Shown here one piece after another: positions 1-10,066 of a stretch of 64,000 bases of DNA. A program made the translations under genes and the position numbers. Position 1 is the first letter of the stretch, and every line of letters starts with the position of its first letter. Under the pieces are notes generated by a model, which saw nothing but the letters and a program-made list of their open reading frames with translations, was not told where the DNA came from and searched no databases. This DNA is from Cylicocyclus nassatus (taxonomy: Eukaryota > Nematoda > Chromadorea > Rhabditida > Strongylidae): contig CATQJL010000326.1 in NCBI GenBank assembly GCA_958299035.1, forward strand, positions 248,001 to 312,000, in the 5' to 3' direction.

Positions 1-174
1 ACAATTTCACTTGATGCATGTGAATGAAAAGAACATGAGAAGCAATGATGGCGAACGTTTCCCCCCCCCGGTCGACGCACCTCCACAGCCGCGGCCGCTC
101 TTCCCCCTCCCCCCCCCCCCCAGCGGCCCTCATACCCCTTTCACGCTGGAGAGGCGGGACCCCTATGACCCCCT

Positions 175-350
175 TGTTATGCTTTATTCCTAGGAATTAC
201 TTACGCGTTTCTTAGCTGCTTCTCAAAATCACTGTAGAGATACTGCAGATGACGGCCTGCTCAATTTCAGCTAAAAATCCTCAACTTACTGCAGAAGGCA
301 TTGTCCCATAAGCAGACGGCTAAAAATGCACGCTGTTGTCAACGTGTTAA
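175..350. mobile_element. TTAA-bounded (piggyBac-like) miniature element, right-hand part
   Basis: The segment closely matches 39127-39297 and ends in the same terminus, ...GTCAACGTGTTAA. Related termini flank 39056-39297 and 45351-45953. The TTAA boundary and the ACACGTTGACGAC-type end resemble piggyBac-type non-autonomous elements. The left terminus is not recognisable, so this copy is truncated. No coding potential is seen. Confidence 0.55.
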
Positions 351-622
351 CCCACTGACAGCGATGTAGACCACCGGTGGCTCATCCCTGTTGCAAAGTC
401 ATATCCTTTTATAGGTCTAGTATTTTCTCCAATAGATACTTTCCCAGTTTTTTGCATTTTTGGTATCAGTAGGCTCCGTCGTTCAAAAAATGTTTATAGT
501 TGTTTACAAAATAACCTTACATTTCGTAAATAACCACAATTCCCACGCTAAAAGTGTTGTGCAAAGTCGCCTCGTCCTACAGCCCCGCCACACAAAATTA
601 TTCGTCGTCGTCAATAGGTTAA
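347..622. mobile_element. TTAA-bounded miniature element
   Basis: The element starts TTAACCCACTGACAGCGATG and ends CGTCGTCAATAGGTTAA, giving imperfect inverted ends related to the CACGTTGACGAC family seen elsewhere. It shares its left TTAA with the end of the preceding fragment. It is about 276 bp, non-coding, and probably a diverged member of the same TTAA-targeting family. Confidence 0.45.
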
Positions 623-1868
623 GAGATACAGGGCTTATCAATTGCGGCGTCGGGTGGCATCTCCTTTCCCGCGCGGTCACCTCGCTGGACTCTGCACCTC
701 CCTCGCGAACGTGTTTTCTACCGCGAGCGTGGGAAAGACGGAGCTCTCATCACTGATTGTGCGTGCGAAAGATTAGAGAGCATGTTCGCGAAAGAGACGC
801 AGAGTCCAGACGAGGTGGCCACGCGAAAGCGGAGATGCTGGTGCACCCAAATCTGCACTTGAAAAGTCTTGTATTTCTGTAGTATATGGTGTTTGACATA
901 TATCGCTACTGAAAGGTTTTATTTCAGCTCGCGTTCAAACTCCTGTCCTGAGAGCTGCTCAATCCTCATAGGGATGGAAAAGCAAAGGGGTATTGTTTTG
1001 CGTTCCGGGGCAAAGCCCCGAAGAAATATTGGTAGTTCATGCTCTTTACTTACCCTAACGTGTTATGTGCCTCAACAGGTTAACACTGGAGTTCGCGCGT
1101 GTCGAACCGCGCCATCGCTTATTGCCGCACGCGCGACGTCGCTACCGATGCTATTTGCGACAGCATAGATGACTAGTTCTCAATGAATGCGTAACGATAC
1201 GGCACAAGAACTCGTAAGCGAACGAAGACAGGCTAGTGGAAACAAATATGAAAAACTACGAAAAACTTATGTGAATGGAAGGTGCATTAAGCGTTTCTTC
1301 CAAAAATTTTGCATAATTGGTGAGTGAAGATTGAATTCAAATTACTCGTCTGCAACGCACAGATGACGATATGGTATGAAACTTGGTACGTACATGCACA
1401 CGGCCCTGCGGGCTTAACTAAGAAGTCAATGAAAAATTATGTGACTGAAGGTTGTGGCAAGCTTTTTTCTGAAAATTTTCCGCTACCGAAAAAAAGAAAA
1501 ATGGCTCGTTTGCAACGCAGAGGTGACGAATTTGAGAATTGGATTTGGATTTGGTGATGGAAAGGGATTTGGTGCATATATGCGCAGTAGGACTGAGGGA
1601 CAAAGTATGAAAAATTATGAAAAACTTATGTGAATTCCTTCCTCATTCCTCACTTTGCAGTGACCATGAGCGGCGGCGTCTTGCACTGCTCTTGTCAACA
1701 GTCTTAGTTTCAGCCATTTTTTGTCAAAATTTCCTGTCCAGTCCTTGCGCTCTTTACCGTTTACTCTCTCTTGCGGCTGTGAATTTATCCAGTTCTTTTT
1801 CTATTTCTGCCCTTTTCGAGCTTTTGTGAGTCAGTATCTGGTCCATTTTCGGCTAATCGATTAAGATC
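623..1868. other. Non-coding interval with one hairpin and a hAT-like fragment
   Basis: No convincing gene is seen. A foldback at about 655-832 pairs GGTCACCTCG..GGACTCTGC with GCAGAGTCC..CGAGGTGGCC. From about 1250 to 1640 the sequence matches internal parts of the hAT-like element at 46309-47752 in reverse orientation. Shared signatures are GTGACTGAAGGTTGTGGCAA and the 'GAAACTTGGTACGTACATG' region. The short ORFs here are shadows of repeats. Confidence 0.5.
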
Positions 1869-2470
1869 ATGGCGGTCACTAGGTCCTCTCAGGCTTCCTC
1901 TCGCGCTTCTAGCAAAAAAGAGAGTGACCGTCGTAGGTTAGACGATGTCTCGATGAGTGCCACTGAGGGACATGAAGTTGATTTCGCTTCAATGCCTGCC
2001 ACTGACCTCATCGAAGCAATTTTAGCAAAAAATAAAGACCCCGTTGTAGCTAAAATGGTTTTAGCTTTGAAAGAAAAGATTCCACAGGTTGTGGAATCAG
2101 AGAAAAGGGGCCGTAGCATAGTTATAGCCGGTTTACCAGAAGCTTCGCCTACATTACCCCTGCTGGAGAGGAAAGCCGAGTTGGAGCGCGGTGTGGCAAG
2201 GGTATTGGATCAATTACAGGTTGCCTGCTGGCCGACTGAAAACTCCAGGATGGGCGGATTGAGGGAGTTCGTCCGACCGAGGCTGATAAAAGTCGTGTTT
2301 CCCTCCGCGCTTATTGGATGCAGGCATTATCTAATGCTCATAGACTTCGGCATTCCGATTTGTCCAGCGTGTACGTGCGGCGCAGCATGACATCTGAGGA
2401 AAGGGCCTTGGATTACGATCTTCGTCAACAGGCACGTGCACGTAATCAAGGTAAGGCTAGTAAAGAATGA
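1869..2470 (+). pseudogene. LINE copy 1 ORF1 (nucleic-acid-binding protein), frameshifted
   Basis: The reading frame starts MAVTRSSQASSR, is open to 2390, then is lost. The same protein continues in another frame as RLRHSDLSSVYVRRSMTSEE and ends near 2469. The motif 'SVYVRRSMTSEERALDYDLR' is shared with LINE copy 2 (VYIRRWMTAEERARERDLR at about 37215-37275). This supports a single ORF1 family rather than chance ORFs. ORF1 of this LINE type binds element RNA. The frameshift lies between about 2300 and 2340. Confidence 0.75.
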
Positions 2471-2559
2471 GTAGTATTCAGAGGTGAACTAAGGCGTACC
2501 TCTGAACTACCCAGGAGGTCAAGGCAGGTAAACTACTAAATACGCGAGATCAAAATGCA

Positions 2560-4440
2560 CTCAGATGTTTTCTTTTCAATTCAAGAATTCTTGTAAATAA
2601 GCTTTATCTACTTCATGCCTTCATATGGTTTCACTCTCCTGACATCGTCTTTATTACAGAAACGTGGCTTAACATGAATATTTCTAGTGTTCTATCTGAT
2701 CTACCATATTCAACATATCGCTGTGATCGATCGGGCAGTAGAGGGGGTGGCGTGTGCTGCCTAATCAAGGATAATTTGCTCGTTGAACGTGTCACGTTTC
2801 GTAACAGAAACATTTCTGACCTTCTATGCTTAAACATCTTGTCGCCTTTTTCAAATCATTCTTTGAGAACCATTCTGGTTTATCGCCCGCCTACCTCTAC
2901 TGCGAAGTATGACGAAGAATTGGCTGACACTATTTATGATTGAGTTCATCGCCGTTGAGCACGATCATTCTTGGTGATTTCAATATTGATTTTGTCGCAA
3001 CGCATAAAACCGCCCATGAGGGAAAGTTTTTGTCGTCTTTGCTGCATTGTGCACCTTTGCAAAATGTTGCTAGTGCAACAAGAAATCATTCTGTTCTCGA
3101 TTTGATTTTTTCGAGTAAAGAAATTGTCAACAACGTTGATATTCTCCCGCCTTTTGGTGGTTCAGACCACAATGTCATCTCATTTCGAGTCTCTTTGGAC
3201 GTCTGTGATGCAGTGTTTCTCCCTTACCCTGACTTTGCAGATGCTGACTACACCGGCATTAGCAATGCCCTTTCTTCTATTGATTGGATGCAAGTATTTG
3301 ATAATTATGTGTCCGTTGATGATCTCTATGGACGCTTCTGTAGAATCATTTACGGAATCTTCGCGAACTTTGTACCCTTTCGGTTTGACAAACGTCAATC
3401 ACATGGCTATCCTAAACATATATGCAACCTGTTGCAGCAAAAGTCCCGTCTTTTCGCAAATCTAACTGATCCGCTTGTTGATGATACATATAGAAAAGTA
3501 TGCTTAGACATTAAGCATCATATTAAAAAGTATCTGGCCAATAGGGAAAGACATTTTGCTAAGGCTGGTGTGAAAAAACTCTATGCCTACATTAGACTTT
3601 GCAGCAAAGGACAACAAAAACTTCCGTCCCTTTTAGATAATGACAAAAAATTTCTCAAAACCGATAAAGAAAAAGCTGTTGCTTTGGCAGAGTTTTTTGC
3701 TGGGATCTTTATACATGGTGATGATAGGGTTGGGAATAATGTCAACGCAATTTTTCCAATCACTTCATATCCACGTAATCCCAGCTGTAGCGATATTCAA
3801 ATACATCCAAAACTTTTGCTCAAAGTACTGAAAAGGCTAAGAGCAACGGTTTCTGTCACATATGATGGAATTCCTCAAATATTCTATAGAAAGTGTGCCC
3901 GCTCTCTTTGCTCTCCTTTGACATTTATTTTCAATGCATCCCTATCAATGGGGCAGGTTCCTAAGCTATGGAAAAATGCGTTGATAACTGCAATCCCAAA
4001 AAATCCCACCCGTAATTCTTTATCCAACTTTCGTCCCATAAGCATCACTCCGCCTTGTGGTAAAATTTGTCAAGGATAAGCTAGAAGATTGGGCACACAA
4101 AAATCATGTGGTACCTTCAGAACAGTATGGATTCCTACCTGGAGGATCAACCACTGCCCTACTTTCTGACTCACTTTTTGATTGGATTACTGCAATTAAT
4201 CAAGAGAAATCAATTAATATCATTTATTTTGATTTATCTAAAGCCTTTGATAGAGTCAACCACTGCAAACTTTTATTCAAACTTGAAAAAAACGGAGTAC
4301 GTGGTAGACTACTGGCATGGATTGACTCGTATCTCAGTGAACGCAGAATGACTCACGAGTCGGAAATGACTATTCGGACGAGTATGTTTGTGGTAGTGGT
4401 GTTACTTAGGGTGGGATTCTTTCACCGCTTCTTTTTCTAA
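2560..4440 (+). pseudogene. LINE copy 1 ORF2, endonuclease and N-terminal RT part
   Basis: The endonuclease is recognisable by PDIVFITETWLN, a Gly-rich RGGGVCCLI, IILGDFNIDF and GGSDHNVI in order. The RT follows with [39 protein letters not shown] and [12 protein letters not shown]. The frame changes at about 2941 (stop, then a new frame) and about 4060, so the product cannot be made intact. RT motif D-E sequence is cut at 4447 by an inserted hAT-like element and resumes at 5207. RT copies LINE RNA at a nicked target. Identification is from family motifs. Confidence 0.85.
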
Positions 4441-4447
4441 TCTACAC

Positions 4448-5199
4448 CAGGGCCCGGCACAGATCGTCTGGAAGCAGGCTGGACTTCGTTTTTAAAGCAA
4501 ACATCAAAGGGGATATCGTTTTTGGCGAGTCGGAAGCGAGCACTAAAAATAAGCGCCATTTAGTCGAACACAAGCTTTTCGGACAGGTTATCACACGATT
4601 GACATGCTCTATCGTGTAAGGCGAAAATTGCGCGCGATTTGAAAGCAATGCTAAAATAAAGAATTGCTTGTTTACAGCGCACACAGAAGCATATGACACC
4701 AAAATTGAACTGTATACATAAAAAATTATTTGCGAAAGTATTATGTAAAAAGATTTGAAAACTTATGTGAAGTAATACCTTTTCCAAAATTAGATCGTCT
4801 CCAGACGTCCACCAGACGATCTGAGATCGTCTGGAGCATATATTTTCGTCACTTCACATAAGTTTCGGATCTTTTTAGTATGGATGGATTCCCCGGTCAA
4901 AAATCTATCCCTGAGCATGAAGGCATTTTCATATCATTGCCTTTCCTTTGTTTTTTGCCTTCATTTGTTCTCGCTTTGTCAAATATCGCGCTCTAATGCC
5001 AAAGTCTTGTACATGCGTAGCATTCAGCTCCAGTTTGGATTTTCACTCTTAACTTACGTCTTTTCTTTCACACTAGTGAATCTTTCTTGTTTTCATCTTC
5101 TCCTAAGCAGGTAGGTCAAAGGGGACTTCGTAAAACTTCCGAAAGTCAGGGGAGACTTCGTTTTCAAAAACCCTAGAAACCGACTCGTGCCGGGCCCTG
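4448..5199. mobile_element. hAT-like miniature element (GGGCCCGGCAC ends), inserted in LINE RT
   Basis: The inverted ends are CAGGGCCCGGCAC...GTGCCGGGCCCTG. The 8-bp flanks ATCTACAC and ATTCATAC differ only by transitions, so they read as an aged 8-bp target duplication. The RT reading frame (..LIYT|ADLPAF..) is continuous across the insertion when one flank is ignored. Internally there are GATCGTCTGG palindromes near 4800-4840 and no transposase. The same family occurs at 46309-47752, 56246-57358 and 59118-61116. An 8-bp duplication and CAGGG ends point to hAT-type mobilisation. Confidence 0.75.
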
Positions 5200-5206
5200 A
5201 TTCATA

Positions 5207-6114
5207 CCGCTGATCTACCTGCCTTCATTAAAACACATCCAAATATCCGCATACAAACTTTTGCAGATGACTTGAAAATTTACATCTCATATGCCAAGAA
5301 TGAACAAACTGAAGCCCATAAAGCCTTCTCTTCGTCTATCGAAAAGATGGTATCATGGTCAAGGGAATGGGATTTGCCTCTAAATCTTTCAAAATGTTCT
5401 GTGATGCACTTGGGCGATGCTCCTCACAGGACATATTACTGTGGGGAAGCTGTTCTTGAGCGTCGTGAAGTAGTGAGAGATTTAGGGGTAATGATTGATA
5501 GTTCACTCAAGTTTTCCAGCCATTATGAATCAGTCATCAATAAATCATTGGCATCGTTGTTCATGCTCCTCAGAAACGTGCACAGCAATGATCCTGCTTT
5601 TTTGGTGCGATTGTATAGAACCTATGTTTTACCTCATCTTGATTACGCTTCACCCGTTTGGAATCCGTTCCTTCCTAAGAAGAATGCGATTAAACTTGAG
5701 AGAGTACAAAAAGTATTTACTCGAATAGTTTTCTACAGATGTTTTCCTAGTAACGATTACCCACGATGTTTACCGTCATACAGTGAAAGACTGGCCACGT
5801 TGAAACTACGTAGTCTAAAATAAAGGCGCGTTGTAAATGATTTAGTTTTGTTTCCGAATCTTGCATCTGGAACTAGATTAAAAGCGAGTAAGTACTGGTT
5901 TTTTAGACCGTGTGGCGAACGTACAGATGGGTTTAATCTACATCATCGTAATTTAGGTAAAAAATGTTTTTGGCAACTTTCAATTCATTTTTTTGTCGCA
6001 CTTCAAGATGGCTGAGTCTCTTACCAAAAGAAATTGTTTGCAGTAAGAATACTTTTGTTTTTCGTAAAAAATTAGCTTCCATAGAACTATGTGTTAAGAA
6101 CTTTACATATCCCT
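5207..6114 (+). pseudogene. LINE copy 1 ORF2, C-terminal RT part
   Basis: This part continues the RT after the hAT-like insertion. ADLPAFIKTHPNIRIQTFADDL carries the catalytic Y/F-A-D-D box, followed by PLNLSKCSVMHLG, RDLGVMIDSSLKFSSH and YVLPHLDYASPVWNP, which are typical of CR1/Jockey RT and its thumb region. An in-frame TAA lies at about 5821-5823. The conserved C-terminal tail resumes after it (RLKASKYWFFRP, then LPKEIVCSKNTFVFRKKL) and ends at a stop at about 6112-6114. Confidence 0.85.
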
Positions 6115-7438
6115 GATGTTCAGGAGTTTAATGCTTGGTCTATCTAGCCTTTCAACTGCACATCTATTATTCCCCGCTTCTTGCCAGATCGAGTATAGAT
6201 TGATCATTTTCTGCCTTTTGCATTTGTGTTACTAACCATGATTATGCCTTCACTAACTGTAACCAACCTGCCATGCCGACAGGGTGTTCTTTTTACAGTT
6301 ACTTTTTACAGTTGCTTGTCACATTGAGTTCTAGCCCAGACCTTAGACCGTTTTTTCCTTGGAAGTAGTTCATCTATAGTTGACACAATCTTGCTTTTTC
6401 TAAAATTAAGCTTTATCGGGGACAAGCCAGCTAGCTTACCGGGGGCTTGCTGGCACCCAAAACCGGGGCATCAGAAAAATTTTTAGAGTGAGTAAGGTCC
6501 AAATTCTTTCTTTTAGATTAATTCCTACAATTTCGCAACCTTCTGCGAAATACTTGTGCACGTCTTAGGGTCTAGGACTCTTCAGCTTGTTTGTAATTAC
6601 ACTCTTATCTTATGTAGCTAGCTTGAGTGTTGGTTGGTTTTTCAAGTTTGTTCTGAATTCTTTGTTCTTGTTTTTTTTAGTTAGGTGCACCATGAGTGTA
6701 TCAAAAATGAAAAATGAAATGAATGAAAAGCGTGCCCAACTCTTTTCCAAATTAGGTTGTCATTTGACAAGCTAATGACAACCTGAGGTTAGCAAAACTT
6801 CCAATTCACATAATTTCTTCGAAATTTTTACATAATTCTGCTCTACACCTAAAGCTTAGTATATTTTGACGTTTTGGAAAATAGCTTCAGCAGCCCCGTT
6901 TTCTAGGAAGGAAAGCGCGCTCTAATCGATAACGGCGTTGCTGGGCCCTATGGTCGGCGTTTTTGATATTTTATCACTTACTTGCTTGCATTTACAGCTT
7001 TTTACTCTGTTCCTACCTTTTTCCCCTCGTCCTTTCTCCACTCCACTGGAAAGTGGGATGTAGTATCTCCTGCACACGTGCGAAAATCCTGCACGTGTGC
7101 ACGAGCAGCCGTCCGAGTTGTCCCTTTGCGGGTTGGTGCGGTGCGGTTTTGCAGTTTTTGGATCAAAGGGGTATTCGTTAAGAAATTTTGGGGGCAAAGG
7201 GAATTCGTTTTCAAAAACACCTTTTGACAACCTCGTGCCGCGCCCTGTTCTCACCCCGGTGAGAGCTGATAAGTCGTTGTCCAAATGCGCATAACTCTGT
7301 TTGAATATAGAAATGTTACCATTTTGCTCTTCGACCTAGAAGAAGTAAAAATGAGTATGCGCGGCAGATCTCTTGCAGGGAAAGGATACTTGATCGCACT
7401 GACAAATGGGTAAGCGTTGTATACCGCGTAAACATCCC
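6115..7438. other. LINE 3' flank and a hAT-like fragment
   Basis: No gene is seen. From about 6690 to 7251 the sequence matches internal and right-terminal parts of the GGGCCCGGCAC hAT-like family, including a right end CCTCGTGCCGCGCCCTG near 7235-7251. The left end could not be located. A short palindrome around 6425-6455 (CAAGCCAGCTAGC...GGCTTGCTGG) is also present. Confidence 0.5.
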
Positions 7439-7559
7439 CAAACGGTGATCTAACCGCATTCCATACCTGCTATAACGTCATTCTGGAAGACTATGAAGGA
7501 TTTTTGGTGCTGCAGGCGCATTTAAATCTGACTTTTTTCTGACTTGCCTCTATATAACG

Positions 7560-7635
7560 GTGATCGAGTGGTGCAATGGATAGTGGTTTGTACTGCGGAG
7601 CTGAACGTCGTGGGTTCGATTCTTCTGCGATCCGC
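7560..7635 (+). repeat. tRNA-like (SINE head) segment, plus-strand arm
   Basis: The segment has an A-box-like GTGGTGCAATGGATAGTGG and a B-box-like GGGTTCGATTC at tRNA spacing. It resembles the D-arm and T-arm of arginine-type tRNAs. It lacks a clean acceptor stem and sits in a repeat, so it is better read as a tRNA-derived promoter head than as a working tRNA. Confidence 0.5.
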
Positions 7636-7719
7636 ATTTCTGTAAACGTTAGCAGAAAAGTTGCAAAACCTGTCGACATCAAAAAAAATGTTGGTTTTTG
7701 CAACGTGAAGCAATAAATT

Positions 7720-8345
7720 TGTCAGCCGCGCCCCTTTTTCTCAGTCCCGCATCACGCGAGTCCGATACTAGAGGGGCCTCGGCCGAACCGGCCGGCTCCG
7801 ACTCCACTCAAAGGAATTTTACAAAACGCGTATAATTTAAATACTTTACTACTCAAAACTATAAACTACAATTTTACTACTGGGAAGGGTGTCAAGATAC
7901 TACCAAGATAATAACGAGAGAGAGACTAGAGAGAGAGACTAATGAAAAATAAGAAGATAAAAAGTGGAAAAAGCATATCCGCCGTTCGCTCCGCTCATGG
8001 CAAAACGGCCAGGGTATTTGTACGGACAAAATTAATAAGGAGCCCTAAGCCACAACAATACAGAAACAATACAAAGACAATAACACATTATCTACGGAAA
8101 CACGAAATTAAAATCTAATTTTGGCGATCAAGCTCGGTGATGTACTTTCCGAGCACTTCGGATGTTATGTTACATTTGCAGAGTAGACGGCTGCAGTTGC
8201 AGAATAACACAATAGATCTTGCCATCGCTGCATCCAAATCTGCCAAGTGCAATCTGCCATCGCAATAGATTCGATTATCGATGTATCCGTGTCTGCCGCG
8301 TGAGAGCTGCCATCTTTCTTCCATATTTTAACGTGTCGTCTTACA
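7720..8345 (-). repeat. 3' LTR of the env-containing element
   Basis: This begins TGTCAGCCGCGCC and ends GTGTCGTCTTACA on the plus strand. It is near-identical to 13197-13819. Differences include a few substitutions and a small indel in the GAGAGAGACTAGAGAGAG tract near 7915-7940. Confidence 0.9.
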
Positions 8346-8557
8346 TCCTCACTGGCGGAATAAGCTGGCCCTGAGCTGATGCTACGAAGGCCTAGTGAAT
8401 GCATGAACGAAGATAATGTGTAGAGACAAAGTAGTCAAACTGATGAGGTGGCTTTGGGCTCATTTTCAAAAGAAAAGAGAATTCGGAGCGAACAGGGGAT
8501 TACTAATACAAAAGAAAACAACAAATATAACACAATGAAAACATATTGGGTCCATGA

Positions 8558-8594
8558 GACGTCATGATGACGTCACACGGAGGTGATGACGTCA
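8558..8594. promoter_or_regulatory. Cluster of three ATF/CREB-type palindromes
   Basis: One near and two exact TGACGTCA palindromes lie at about 8558-8565 (GACGTCAT core), 8568-8575 and 8587-8594. They are 60-95 bp upstream of the proposed start of the EGF-transmembrane gene. The motif is the consensus for bZIP factors of the ATF/CREB group. A promoter role is inferred from position. Confidence 0.45.
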
Positions 8595-8652
8595 TCGTTG
8601 TCCATTGTTCGAGCGAGAAGATATTTCGACATAGTCTGATCAAGTCGAAGTG

Positions 8653-9175
8653 ATGCAATATTCTAGTCAGTTTCGTCGCGTGGTTCCCGTCGGCAGGTGA
8701 GATACTCGACTTCTGATCTTCTTCTTGATTAGTATCACACTGGTCATCATAGTGAGTGATAGAGCGGCTTCGTTTTCAGGATGTTCGTCGATCGTAGCTT
8801 CTGTGCTGCCCACTGTCACGATAATGGCATGTGCTGGCGCCATTCCAACGGCAGCCACTCCTGCGTCTGCTATGAACTATTGCCTGCAAACAAAAACTGT
8901 GGTCTGTCCCCCGAGCCCAAGAGCGAAACGCTGGGTTTCATTATTGGGCTAGGTGAGATAGTTTTTCCTTCCTTCTCGAAACCGGCCAGAATAAGAAGGT
9001 TCTCTTTTTAGTCGCGGCCCTGGTATTGTTGGCGCTCATTATTTTCTTCTTTTGGCTCGATCGCAAGAAGTCGTCGCCGGCCGCAAGTGGCATTGAAGCT
9101 CCGGAGGAGCCGCGGGCTCCGCGCGAGGAGACCACTCCCTCGGCCGCGGAGGCCTCTGCTCCTCCGGAGGAGTGA
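8653..9175 (+). CDS. Small EGF-domain single-pass membrane protein, three exons, inside an LTR element
   Basis: The exons proposed are 8653-8696, 8780-8952 and 9012-9175, joined by two GT-AG introns of 83 and 59 nt with matching phases, giving 126 residues. Exon 2 encodes one EGF-like module with six cysteines spaced C-x3-C-x5-C-x8-C-x-C-x8-C (HDNGMC, SHSCVCYELL). Exon 2/3 encodes a transmembrane helix (GFIIGL, then AALVLLALIIFFFWL) followed by a basic stop-transfer DRKK and an acidic Pro/Glu-rich tail (EAPEEPRAPREE). No signal peptide follows the Met at 8653, so a 5' exon may be missing, or the start may be an acceptor near 8632. The gene is antisense to the host retroelement and its last exon is GC-rich. 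The function is unknown; receptor or adhesion roles would be guesses. Confidence 0.6.
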
Positions 9176-9314
9176 AGACACTCTCACTATTGTTGCTGAT
9201 GTTTTTTTTTGTGAGCTCATTTTCTGTTTTTATGTGGATTCCCGATAAAAAAAAACCTGTTAGCCCAAAAAGTGTTACGACAAACAAAAACACAAAGAAA
9301 TACCTTTATACATG

Positions 9315-10066
9315 TTATTTGCGAAACGGCTTCGTACGATTCATATGAATCGTACGAATCCGTTTGCCATCACGGATGGTGATGTTAGGTGCATTAACTT
9401 CAACTACTTCGAACGGACCCTCAAACCGTTCAGAAATTTTCGATCCTACCTCTTTTCGAACTAGAACTGAGTCTCCAACTTTATAATCGCTAGGGTTTGC
9501 TCTTTGTCTGAGGTCGTATCGGTGTTTTTGAACAACCTGAGCAGACGCCAAATTCTCATGTACATGTTTCCAAACGTTCCGAAGAATCGAGGTTAGTTGT
9601 TCCGTATAGTCTTCCTCGTCGACGAATCGTCGTGCGGGAAGTGTTAGAGCCAAGCGAAAAGGGTTGTTTGGCTCCAACCCATGTACTAAGAAAAAGGGCG
9701 TGTATTTGGTGACTGAGTTTTCACTAGCGTTGTACGCATGAGTGACCAAAAACATGATATCATCCCAAGTATCGTTGTATTGCATACTAGCAATTGCTAT
9801 CAATTCTTCAAGGGTTCGGTTTGCGCGCTCAACCAAACCATTGGATTGGTGATGATACGGAGTACTGGTCTTATGCTTGACTCCTAGTAAATTTAAGGTG
9901 TTTTTAAAAGTGTCACTCATGTAGTTAGTACCTTGGTCAGTAACCAACAGCTCCGGTGGACCAAACCGGGCGACGAATCGTTGTAAAAATACATCGCAAG
10001 TGGTCGGCGCTTTTTGATCCGGAATTGGTTCAGCTACCTTTTTGGATAGTACAATTTCGTAGGTCT
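9315..10066 (-). pseudogene. Retroelement integrase, C-terminal part
   Basis: On the minus strand the frame contains KKVAEPIPDQKA, then ELLVTDQGTNYMSDTFK (catalytic Asp context) and TPYHHQSNGLVERANRTLEE (catalytic Glu region), then the C-terminal chromatin-facing region SVLVRKEVGSKISERFEGPF. The first catalytic Asp and the zinc-binding HHCC domain are absent. The frame opens within the tail of the gag-env ORF at about 10030-10066 and ends at 9315. It would integrate element cDNA if complete. Here it is a remnant. Confidence 0.8.

Larger units (their letters stand above)
1869..6114 (+). mobile_element. CR1/Jockey-like LINE, copy 1 (decayed)
   Basis: ORF1 is followed by ORF2, which has an apurinic-type endonuclease and a reverse transcriptase, all on the plus strand. 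This layout is that of CR1/Jockey-clade non-LTR retrotransposons. Frameshifts and stops at about 2310, 2941, 4060 and 5824 show the copy is dead. A hAT-like element (4448-5199) interrupts the RT core. The coding end is at about 6114. The 3' untranslated part probably continues to about 6350, but no terminal repeat tail is seen. Confidence 0.85.

Noticed and set aside
7560..7635. Possible functional tRNA gene
   Set aside because: The A- and B-box-like motifs are present, but the acceptor stem does not pair well and the segment recurs in inverted orientation within a repeat.
9039..9293. Minus-strand ORF with a hydrophobic start (MFLFVVTLFGLTGFFLSGI) right after integrase, a possible env start
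   Set aside because: It overlaps the plus-strand EGF-transmembrane exon, its C-terminal half is the low-complexity shadow of that exon, and it has no further env-like sequence. The splice-supported plus-strand model explains the region better.
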